This document shows positions 1 through 9,066 of a DNA stretch of 64,000 bases, in pieces. The stretch is from Micropterus salmoides (lineage: Eukaryota > Chordata > Actinopteri > Centrarchiformes > Centrarchidae). Each line of letters opens with the position of its first letter. Within the stretch, counting starts at the first letter, position 1. The notes beneath the pieces are model-generated. The model was not told where the DNA came from and made no database searches. It was given only the letters and a program-made list of their open reading frames with translations. The position numbers were made by a program, and so were the translations under genes. The DNA lies in contig NW_024040152.1 in NCBI RefSeq assembly GCF_014851395.1, positions 20,078,308-20,142,307 on the forward strand, read 5' to 3'.

Positions 1-1013
1 CTACCCAAACTCCCCACCTCCTTGGAGACCGCCCGCCTTCTCATCAACCATGTCTTCCGCCTGCATGGCATCCCGCTGGACATCATCTCCGACCGGGGGA
101 CCCCAGTTTAAATCTCAGGTCTGGAGAGCCTTCTGCTGCGCCTTTGGCGCCATTGCCAGCCTCTCTTCAGGTTACCACCCCCAGACCAACGGGCAGACCG
201 AGCGGGTCAACCAGGACCTGGGGGCAGCACTCAGGTGTGTGGCGTACAGAAACCTGGCCTCTTGGAGCTCTCAAATCCCCTGAATCGAATACACCCATAA
301 CTCAGCACTCAGGTGTGTGGCATACAGAAACCTGGCCTCTTGGAGTCTCTCAAATCCCCTGGATCGAATACGCCCATAACTCCCAGGTTTGCGCTGCCAC
401 TGGTATGTCCCCCTTCATGTGCTCTCTGGGCTACCAACTCCCCCTGTTCCCATCACTGGAGGTGGAGGTGGCGGTCCCGACAGTACGGGCCCACCTCCGT
501 CGCTGCCGCAGCATCTGAAGGGAGGCCACGGCTGCCTTGCAGCGCACCACGGTCCACAATCGCAGGCCAGGACAACAAGTGTGGCTTTCCTCCAGAGACC
601 TCCCCCTGCAAACCACTTCCAAGTAACTCGCCCCCCTGTTCATCGGCCCATATCCCGTCGAGGCCGTCATCAACCCCTCCGCAGTTCGCCTGACCCTCCC
701 TCCTCACCTGAAGGTCCACCCGGTCTTCCACATCTCACGGATCAAGCCCGTCTACACTAGCACCCTCTCTGTACCAGTGGCAGCGCCTCCCCCTCCCCGG
801 ATAATCGATGGTCACCCCGCTTACACTGTACGCCGCCTTCTTGACGTGCGACGTAGAGGCCAAGGCTACCGGTACCTGGTGGACTGGGCTGGCTACGGCC
901 CAGAGGAGCGCTCCTGGATCTCCGCCAGCCAAATTCTGGACCGTTCCCTCCTAACCAACTTCTACCGAGCTCACCTGGACAAACCAGGGGGTCCGCCTGG
1001 AGGCGTCCGTTGA
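1..1013 (+). pseudogene. Ty3/gypsy chromovirus pol 3' end: integrase core and chromodomain, decayed
   Basis: This is the C-terminal part of a retrotransposon polyprotein, cut by the window's left edge. The integrase core is readable at about 1-290, with the SDRG-PQFKSQVW and GYHPQTNGQTERVNQDL motifs typical of Ty3/gypsy integrases. A one-base insertion near 97-110 breaks the frame just before PQFKSQ. A stretch of about 77 bp (227-302) is duplicated in tandem at 303-381, and stops occur near 518 and 625. The last part (777-1013) is open and encodes a chromodomain (YTVRRLLDVRRRG, YLVDWAGY, ERSWISASQIL), which places the element among the chromoviruses. The chromodomain of such integrases is known to steer insertion to certain chromatin. 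The reading ends just before a G-rich tract and the LTR. The copy is not functional. Confidence 0.9.
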
Positions 1014-1025
1014 GGGGGGGGCCCC

Positions 1026-1268
1026 TGTTGCGGTGACAGCCCGGCTGTTGGTGAGTGTCCTGTTTCTCCTTTCCTCCCTCCCATTCTGGTTTCTCCTGTG
1101 CCTTCCCTCTCTCTCCCTCTGTGTGCTCTCCCTCTCTCCGCTTCGGAGCCTGGCTGGCTACCCACACCTGCTCCTCGTTATACTCCATCCCCGGCCGCCG
1201 CACCTCAATAAACTTCCTTTGAAACCCTCAGCGTTGCATATGGGTCCATTCTGTCCCCAATCGTCACA
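1026..1268 (+). mobile_element. 3' LTR of the chromovirus
   Basis: The segment begins TGTTGCGGTGACAG directly after a polypurine-type tract (about 1011-1021) that follows the pol stop. It ends TCGTCACA. It therefore has TG...CA ends and the right position for a 3' LTR. A polyadenylation-type AATAAA lies at about 1207, followed by a GTTGCAT.TGGGTCC block also present in the longer LTR-like copy at 3729-4419. At 243 bp it is short compared with that copy (691 bp), so it is probably internally deleted. It ends about seven bases inside intron 1 of the broken Ly6-like gene to its right. Confidence 0.75.
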
Positions 1269-1275
1269 AACTTGC

Positions 1276-1321
1276 CTTTATGGAGAAGCACAATCCCAAA
1301 GATCAGCGTAAGGAGATACAT
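1276..1321 (-). pseudogene. Exon 1 remnant of a third Ly6/uPAR-like (two-LU-domain) gene
   Basis: On the minus strand this reads ATG plus 15 codons in all (MYLLTLIFGIVLLHK) and ends AAAG before GCAAGT. It is nearly identical to exon 1 of the two complete genes at 38299 and 45739, but carries one extra codon in the signal-peptide core. The GC splice donor is the same in all three. No further exon follows, because the chromovirus LTR starts a few bases into intron 1. The rest of the gene may lie left of the window beyond the retroelement, or may be lost. The product would have been a secreted, GPI-anchored LU-domain protein. Confidence 0.8.
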
Positions 1322-2158
1322 TGTATGATGGCAGGATACAACTGAGTTTTAGTTTGATCTGTTATAGATATAAGAAGCTCTCCTGAGAAGGCGTTGGCTC
1401 CATCCTCAGACCACTCCCCCATTTCTCTTTCTGTTGTGACAAAATGTGAAACTTAAAAAAGCCTTTAAGATTAACTGAAAACTGATTTGATGTTTTCACA
1501 CTTTTTACATGCACTATATTCTCACACACTGAGAAAAAGTACAATTAATATCGCGGTATTGATTGTATGTTTTAACATATAATCACCCAGTTCATCTAAT
1601 AAAATTGATGAGTTCAGTAGACACATGCTCTTGATAAGAGGCACACTACCAAGGATTGGGGTAAGATTTAGTTCTTGGATTTGTTTCAGGATTAATTTCA
1701 GCTGCCAGACAAGGCAGACAATTTGACTGTTAAAAGGCCTTCCATTCTACCTTGAAAATATAAATTACATGTTTATTTGAGGTAGGTAAGCATGGTAAAC
1801 GTCACCCATTCAACACTTACAATATAGTTGGGTAAGATATACAGCATATATACTTTCAGTCTCTTGAACTATTTCAATAACTGTAGGCCTACATCTGAAA
1901 ATGTAATACAAAACATTTTACAAAGGGTTGTTCACCTGAAACCTAATGTAGGCTACTCTGTTTGATTGGCTGTTTTAATAATGCTTTGCTCAAAAGGTAT
2001 TTCTCCATCAGCATCAACACTTTCATTTTCATTTCTTAGTCAGTGCTGTTAGAAAAAAAGAAATTCAAGACTTCAGACAAGACAAGATTCAGAGAAAATT
2101 AAAGTTATCTCCCACTTCCTGTTCTCTGTTATAGTGTTGATATAGGCAGACGCAGGGT
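1322..2158 (-). repeat. Upstream flank of the third Ly6-like copy, homologous to both palindrome arms
   Basis: The sequence matches 45740-46254 of the right arm in the same orientation, and the mirrored part of the left arm (about 37860-38298). Shared blocks include the 5' leader (ACTGAGTTTTAGTTTGATCTG), the acid-test block CTCAGACCACTCCCCCATTTC, the stretch around 1905-1935 (CATTTTACAAAGGGTTG) and the end TTCTCTGTTATAGTGTTGATATA. It holds extra unrelated sequence at about 1460-1780. The divergence from the arms is larger than between the arms, so this copy is the older duplicate. Confidence 0.75.
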
Positions 2159-3293
2159 ACAGATGACCCTGGCCCGAGGTCTAGGGGGGGCCCATGCGGG
2201 TCTATGGTTAACCCTTAAATATGATCAAGCTACACACTTTACTTGCTGTCTTTTAATAAAACTTTTAGATGTATTTACATGATAAATAAATGTATTATTA
2301 TCATTATAACATATTTCAAACATGTCATCTGATAACTCGCCCCCGCTGTTATTGTGAAAATGGTACGGTCGAAACATTTGGCCATTCAGGTGTCAGATTT
2401 AAAAAGAGGCCCAAAAGAGCAGCCAAAACAGAAGAATAAAGTCATAGGGAGGCAATGGCCAAATCTCTGGCCAAAAAATGTGTTCAGAAGCACCATGTAG
2501 CCCATGTCTGACAGGTGAAGGTGTGGAGCTAACAGGCAGACTAGCAAAGCTTTAGCTTAACCTAACCTAACCTAATGTAACACCAGAGCTGCCAACTCTC
2601 AGGCATTGAGTGTAACACTCAGGCAGTTGAAAAAGTTCACATGCTCTCACGCTACACATCGATTTTCTCACGCAGTGAAAAACATAACTGACTCCACCCA
2701 GCTGATGCGATGCGATCTCGCGCTGTGAGTCGCGGTAAATAGCCTAACTGAAAGAGTTCTTTTGCAAAACAACATCTAAAATCTGAGGCACAGACTGTTT
2801 GGTACTGTGAGCTGCACTTTATCTGAGGTGCTGAAGTGAACATTTGTGTGGATTTGTTCTGATATTTCTGTCTGATCAAAAGTGTTTCAAGTAAGTTTCG
2901 TTTATCCACCTCCTCCTCTCATCCAGTTGTAGCCTACAGTCCTAAACGGTTCTGTGTCTGCAGACGGTCTGTAGGGGCCAAATCAGCAGAGCAACATCGC
3001 AGGCTTATGCGCAGCAGAGTATAGGGCAGGTAAACTGTTTCTCATTAATGATGACGTTATTCTCGTAGTAGTACGGCTTTTTTTCTGGACCTGTCAGAGA
3101 ACACAGATAACCTATGTGGGAGAGATTCTGAATGTGCAGAAAGTTTTGAACATGAGCAGAAACCTTCTGAAACACACCAGCTAAAGTGCAGGAGTTTCTA
3201 ACTGAATTAAAATGATTTAAAAGCATTGAGGTGAGTAAAAGTGGCACAGTCATCTTTAAAGAGGTTACTTCCCCAAAGACAAAGGCATGAGAA

Positions 3294-3324
<31 letters not shown>

Positions 3325-3728
3325 TTTAATGTGTATTCAAATATTAATTTGTTAAGTTCTGTGTGTGCAGCATGAAGGGAGTACAAACTTGTTTCATTAT
3401 ACATCAGCCTTGTGTTGTATAATGACAAATAAACAACCTTGTAAAAGTTCAACTACAGGCGAAAAGATAGCATATATCTAAAAGCAACACAGAGTGCTGA
3501 CACAGCCATATACTCCATTTCAGTTTACATACTTTGACCAATACTTTGCTTAATGTAGTCCTCAAGATTTAATTTGATAGATGAAGTATGTTTATTAGTT
3601 CAGTCATAATTCAATTGTATGATTTAATGCTTTGCAGAAATCTCTTTAATGTTTGATTTTACTTTTCTCTAATCTGCAAATCATTGAAGGGAATTTCTCT
3701 CTCTCTGTTTTAAGTTAAAGGGAGGAAC
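2159..3728. other. Non-coding sequence interrupting the duplicated flank
   Basis: This stretch separates two parts of the Ly6-like upstream flank that are contiguous in the palindrome arms. I see no gene in it; reading frames are short and lack family motifs. It holds a dinucleotide (AT)n run at about 3300-3326. It ends in a purine-rich stretch (AAAGGGAGGAAC) right before the LTR-like copy. Confidence 0.5.
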
Positions 3729-4419
3729 TGTTGTGGTGGCAGCCCAGCTGACGGTGAGTGTCCTGGTTTTTTCTCCTTTTTATCAGTTTTTCTGCTTTTT
3801 TCCTTGGTTTTCTGTTCTCTGCCTGCCTCCCTGTGTTTTCTCCCCTGTGTGCTCTCTCTCCCTCTGCTCCTGAGCCCAGCCAACTACCTGCACCTGCATC
3901 TCATCAGCCACCTCGTCAGCCTGCCACATCTGCCAGTAATCACCTCATGACTGCCTGTATTTCAACCCCGGTTCTCCACACCATCCTCGCTTGATCGTCG
4001 TTGCTCCATACCCGGTGCCACCCCCACGTTCAGGCTTTCATGTTTCTTGTTTTTTCGCATTTTCCCTGTGCCTTGTCGCTGTCGTCCCTAACCTTGTCTC
4101 TCTGTCTGTTTCCCTCCCAGGTACACTCACCCTCGTCCTTCAGTCAGCTGGGCTCATCCACCAGCCCTCTCCTCCTCGGACTTCCCTCACGGCGTCCTCC
4201 CTGTTCCCCCGCCTCGCCTCGCTTCCTCGGCCCCAGTGTTCCCTGGCCCCCTGTCTCCTTGGTTCCCCGTGCCTGTGCTTTCCCAACATCCACCTCTTCC
4301 TCCACTCCAGTCCCTTTACCCCTTTCTCCCTCAATAAACCTCCTTCCCTCCAAACGTTGCATTTGGGTCCTCTCTGTCCCCACACCTTGCAATCCCATAA
4401 CAGGAACATAACTGTCACA
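3729..4419 (+). mobile_element. Long LTR-like copy related to the 1026-1268 LTR
   Basis: It starts TGTTGTGGTGGCAGCCCAGC, matching the start of the first LTR (TGTTGCGGTGACAGCCCGGC), and shares GGTGAGTGTCCTG. It ends near ACTGTCACA. Near the 3' end it shares CAATAAAC.TCCTT and GTTGCAT.TGGGTCC with the first LTR. A purine tract just upstream (3715-3726) could be the polypurine tract of a lost internal region. I found no clear target duplication, so I cannot separate a solo LTR from a truncated element. It explains part of the extra 2.5 kb in this third Ly6-like flank. Confidence 0.6.
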
Positions 4420-4699
4420 GTCTAATTTGAAAGATTAAAAAAAAACTAATGACCTTTTGTGCTTTATAATCACACTGCGTAATTGAATATATGTGAGCAT
4501 GGCCTGGATGAGATGAGATAACACTGAATTTGGAAATGATTGTTAGGGACTCCATCTGTGTCACTATAAGGCTAATGGCCAAGAGCTTCTTTGAAATTGC
4601 ACACGTTTGTAATAGAACTAAAAAGTTGGTCGAGGTGGCGCTGGATTGGGTGTCGATGAGGGGCCTGGTTTGGAAAATGTTGTCCCCCTGTCCAAAACT

Positions 4700-5362
4700 C
4701 CTATCGGCGGGCCTGGATATAGGTATTATAGTGTAATGCTATGCTCTCTCTTGTGAAAGGATTTAATACCGTATGCTAGCAGAGATTGACACCATACTTG
4801 CCCTGAACTGTAAGAGAGGAGTGCAACAAACTTTGTGCAACGTAAAGCACCATGCAGTTTAAGAACCACACATAAAAACTTTTTCACAAGTTTCCTTTTA
4901 TTTCTGAGTAATTAGCAATTATTCTTTTATCAGTGTTTTTAAAGAAAATTCAAAAAAACGTACAGGAGGCTATATGTTCTCAGAAAACACGTGTGCAACA
5001 TCCATTCACCAAAACTGCAGTTGCAAAATCACATGTTTAATAATGACTGGCAAATAAAAAAATTAGCACATCTTGCTCAAACCTCTACAGACAATTGTTT
5101 TTCTCTCTTTCTCATCACTGCTGTACAGGGTGCAGTGCTGTGACATTCGATCATTACATTTTCCTGGGGGAGCGTGCACAACTATCTGACATGGAGCAGT
5201 GAGACTGGATTCCCACCAAAGTCTGTAGACAGCAGTTGGTGTCGCCCTGCATTATATCTGCGTCTTCATCAGACTTCCGGTTTCCCTCATTCCTCCTGTA
5301 CGGTGCAAACCACGGTCTCCACTTTCAGAGACACATTTCTCTTTATGTAACCTGATTATCGG
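4700..5362 (-). repeat. Distal part of the third Ly6-like flank
   Basis: The match to 48205-48865 (right arm) and to the mirrored 36890-37495 (left arm) resumes here. Shared blocks are GGTATTATAGTGTAATGCTATGCTC, AACAAACTTTGTGCAACG/AACCTGTGCAACG, GAGGCTATATGTTCT, and the block near 5150-5260 with CATTTTCCTGGGGGAGCG. The homology stops at 5362 (CTGATTATCGG), where a truncated Tc1 element begins. In the arms the sequence instead continues with ACATAAGAGCTTGC. Confidence 0.75.
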
Positions 5363-6330
5363 AGCAGCTGGGACCACCGTTTCCAAGGTTACTGTTGGTA
5401 ATACACTAAGACGTCATGGTTTGAAATCACGCATGGCACGGAAGGTTCCCCTGCTTAAACCAGCACATGTCCAGGCCCGTCTTCAGTTTGCCAATGACCA
5501 TTTGGATGATCCAGAGGAGTCATGGGAGAAAGTCATGTGGTCAGATGAGACCAAAATAGAACTTTTTGGTCATAATTCCACTAACCGTGTTTGGAGGAAG
5601 AAGAATGATGAGTACCATCCCAAGAACACCATCCCTACTGTGAAGCATGGGGGTGGTAGCATCATGCTTTGGGGGTGTTTTTCTGCACATGGGACAGGGC
5701 GACTGCACTGTATTAAGGAGAGGATGACCGGGGCCATGTATTGCGAGATTTTGGGGAACAACCTCCTTCCCTCAGTTAGAGCATTGAAGATGGGTCGAGG
5801 CTGGGTCTTCCAACATGATAATGACCCGAAGCACACAGCCAGGATAACCAAGGAGTGGCTCTGTAAGAAGCATATCAAGGGTCTGGCGTGGCCTAGCCAG
5901 TCTCCAGACCTAAACCCAATAGAGAATCTTTGGAGGGAGCTCAAACTCCGTGTTTCTCAGCGACAGCCCAGAAACCTGACTGATCTAGAGAAGATCTGTG
6001 TGGAGGAGTGGGCCAAAATCCCTCCTGCAGTGTGTGCAAACCTGGTGAAAAACTACAGGAAACGTTTGACCTCTGTAATTGCAAACAAAGGCTACTGTAC
6101 CAAATATTAACATTGATTTTCTCAGGTGTTCAAATACTTATTTGCAGCTGTATCATACAAATAAATAGTTAGAAAATCATACATTGTGATTTCTGGGTTT
6201 TTTGTTTTTTTTTTAGATTGTCTCTCACAGTGGACATGCACCTACGATGACAATTTCAGACCCCTCCGTGATTTCTAAGTGGGAGAACTTGCAAAATAGC
6301 AGGGTGTTCAAATACTTATTTTCCTCACTG
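5363..6330 (+). mobile_element. Tc1/mariner element, 5'-truncated
   Basis: The element has lost its left inverted repeat and the N-terminal DNA-binding part of its transposase; its first bases abut the Ly6-like flank. The right end is intact. Two direct repeats of GTGTTCAAATACTTATT lie at about 6126 and 6304, and the element ends CTCACTG followed by TA, the expected Tc1 target. The doubled motif is the IR/DR layout known from fish Tc1 elements. This family differs from the two CAGTGGGTAC-ended copies at 46255 and 59302. Confidence 0.8.
5421..6110 (+). pseudogene. Tc1 transposase, catalytic domain (N-terminus missing)
   Basis: The frame is open for 229 codons and encodes the DDE domain of a Tc1 transposase: the first Asp in VMWSDETKIELFG, the second in QHDNDPKHTA, and the Glu in SPDLNPIENLWRELK, a DD34E layout. 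The GGGSIMLWGCFSAHGTG glycine-rich box is also present. The frame opens upstream of the first Met to about 5366. Tc1 transposases are usually about 340 aa with a paired-like helix-turn-helix N-terminus, which is absent here. The remaining domain has no internal stop, so loss was by truncation rather than slow decay. Confidence 0.9.
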
Positions 6331-7847
6331 TATATGACGATAGTACTCTGCTCCATCGTCACTGCCTGAAGAGCCACTGCTGTCATGGCTTGCAGGTTTC
6401 ACCATCTCAGCAGTCTGAAGAAACCTGTCCACAAAAACTACGGTAAACTTTCTGAAAGTTAAAGTAAACAGTAGCATCAAAGGTTGGGCAATTGTCAGTG
6501 ATTTGTCACTGTGGAAGAAAAATGATTACTGAAGGTGCAACAACATGCAACGAATGTCATTTTTTTTTAGCTTCGACGCTTCAGTAGTAACTAACAGCGA
6601 ATAATCGAAGCATCAACAGAGAACCCGATGGGGGGAGAGATAACAGCGATCATGAGTGTGTAAGTCTGTCTGTGTGTGCGTGTGGGAGAAAGAGAGAGGA
6701 AAAAAAAATGTTATGTGAACTGGAGCGTTCACTGCTGTGAGCGGAGATCAGGTGTGTGAAAAAAATCCCAAAACTGAACATCGCATGCGTTCGCCAACTC
6801 CACAAGCAACCAAAATCAACTTCTCAAAGTGTAAGACGCAGGAGGCGTTACTACATGACAGCCGTGGAAAGACTCAATTCAAATTAAATTCAATGTCCCA
6901 CCCCCCGACATTATCCTCAACCTTAAGGTGAAATATTATAACATTGAATACAAAGTTAAATGTTAGTATACTATTAATGTACTTACAGGTCACTTTATTT
7001 GGATAGTCTGCCTGCCTCTCATTCATTAAATTATTGTGCAATAAAAATGCTCTACATGGTAGCTAGTCTCTGATTTGTTAAGTACTAACTTGTCATAATC
7101 ATAGCAATTCATGCAGAACAACGAGTTCCACATTTCAAAAGATCGCTGATTGGAGCCTCACTTTATGTTGTAAAGTGGTGGAGACATAAGGGCTCACATT
7201 AGGGGTGTGACGACACATTGGGATCACGAGAGCAAGATAAGATATTTTAACAGTATTTTGAATAAATATTCAATACTGAAATGTATCAGTGGGGGTTCCC
7301 CTAGAAGACGTTGAGCATTTAACACTTAATTTCTGCACCAATTTATGGTGGAAATGTCTTTATTTATATGAAGGGAAACAAAATTAAGGTGGCAGGTTTA
7401 TATTCAAAATATAAAAATATAATGGATTATAATGCAATAATCAGCTTTTGGACAATGCACATTTGTTTCTTTATTTCATTTGCATTGCAAGTTTTATTAT
7501 TGTGCATTGTTTCATTTGTTATTTAACATTACTCGTTGCAAGCTGTTTTTCAGAACATTTTTAACAAAAGCTTTAAAAAGCAATGGAGACATTCTGATTC
7601 TGACTTGTGTAAATGACACCTATCTGTCAATATTTTTAAATGTCCTGCCCCATCCAGGCTGTGATTGGTCGGTTCACTAAAAGTGACATTGACGAGTTAC
7701 ATTCACGGCTGCTTGAAAGGCACCCGAGCTTCTCTTCTCCCTCACCGACAGAGATTAGCAGGCAGGCGAGAATGGGAGCAGATGAGCGTCATGTAGCGCC
7801 CAGGTAACCAGGTCACCCTAATATATCACACAGGCTAATGTACTGTA
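6331..7847. other. Non-coding stretch with repeat scraps
   Basis: No gene recognised. Around 7201-7262 there is a block starting AGGGGTGTGACGACAC, of the kind found at the ends of non-autonomous transposons in fish. A GT-rich stretch lies at 6655-6690. Short reading frames here show no family motif. Confidence 0.4.
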
Positions 7848-8099
7848 CACTGTTAGCAATTGATGTAATTTATACAGTAAATCTTACAACAATGTATTGT
7901 ATTTGTGTTTTTACTGTAAGTGGCAATGCATCATGGGAAATTAATGGACAGTCCTGTATTATTATTGTAACTACACTGTACACGCCGAGTTTTACAATGG
8001 TTTTACATGCACCGCGTTGCATCATGGAATCACCGCGATCGGAATTTTGAATTTTTAGGCGGTTAGTTCTAAACGGACATTCGAGAACGGACATCGTTC

Positions 8100-8136
8100 A
8101 AGAAGAAAAAAAAGAAGCAAACATTCTGGGACGAAG
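8100..8136 (+). promoter_or_regulatory. Putative shared 5' leader exon with splice donor
   Basis: A purine-rich leader ends GGGACGAAG before GTAAGTTA at 8136/8137, a near-perfect splice donor. Downstream, acceptors fit at 8981/8982 (AACATTTTCAG before the transposase ATG at 9067) and 11701/11702 (CTCCTTTGCAG before the second ATG at 11706). One leader could thus serve both genes by alternative splicing, as is known for plant En/Spm. Inferred from splice-site consensus only; the transcription start is not known. Confidence 0.4.
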
Positions 8137-9066
8137 GTAAGTTAACTTCACGTTATGTAACTTACCCTTTTTTATATCATATAACGTTATTATTTCTGAT
8201 AATCTGAGTGGATGGTGACGGTTTCGTCTGCTTTGATTTGCTAACATAAAGTCGGCTGTCCCCTTGTGGTTTAGCTAAATTGGAAATAACGTTAGGGCAT
8301 GGGCAGAAATAGGTGCTTTTATGATAAGGTAGCTAACATTATTAATGCGCTTCTTCCTCCATCAGTCCCATGAAATCAGGTATGTACTGGTAGTTGCTAA
8401 CGTTAGCTACCTTGTTCATCACAAACTGATGCTATTTTTAATCTGCCTGAAGTAACGTCAACATGGTTTTTTCACTGTTTGGATGGATCGGCTAGCTAGC
8501 GCGACTGTCATTTAGGGCTGTCATTTAGAGAAAGAGCGCCTGCGAGACGAAAGTGAGAGTGAGGTCTGCTCTGCGGTCTTGGCGATTAGTTGAGATACGC
8601 TGCCAAATAGGTTTAATCCTAAATAAACTACCTATAACGTTACAAGTAGTTATGTCTCTTGGTATTAATTTCTGCTGTAATTGACGTAATGTGCAAAATG
8701 CGCAACCAGATGTTCGAATATATGTGTTTTTTTTTGGAGGGAATAACGTTATTCGAACGTCAGTATTTGAGCAATTTTTCTGTTTGTAAGTTTTTTATTG
8801 CGCTCTTGACTTCTGAGAAGAACGTCACGTCTGCCTCCTGTCAGTGAGTTAGCCGTAAAAAGGTAGCTTCTATGTTTGCTATCTTCTTATAACTGTTAAA
8901 GCATATCAAGAACAGATTTTATAACATTATCGTATATATTTCTATCGGGGTTTTTTTGTCCGTTTTGCCGAACATTTTCAGACAACCACCACGTGTTGTG
9001 AGGGTGAGCTCGACCAACAGCCAACTAAAGTTAGCTAGCTGCTAGCAAGCTTCACACAATTCCAAA

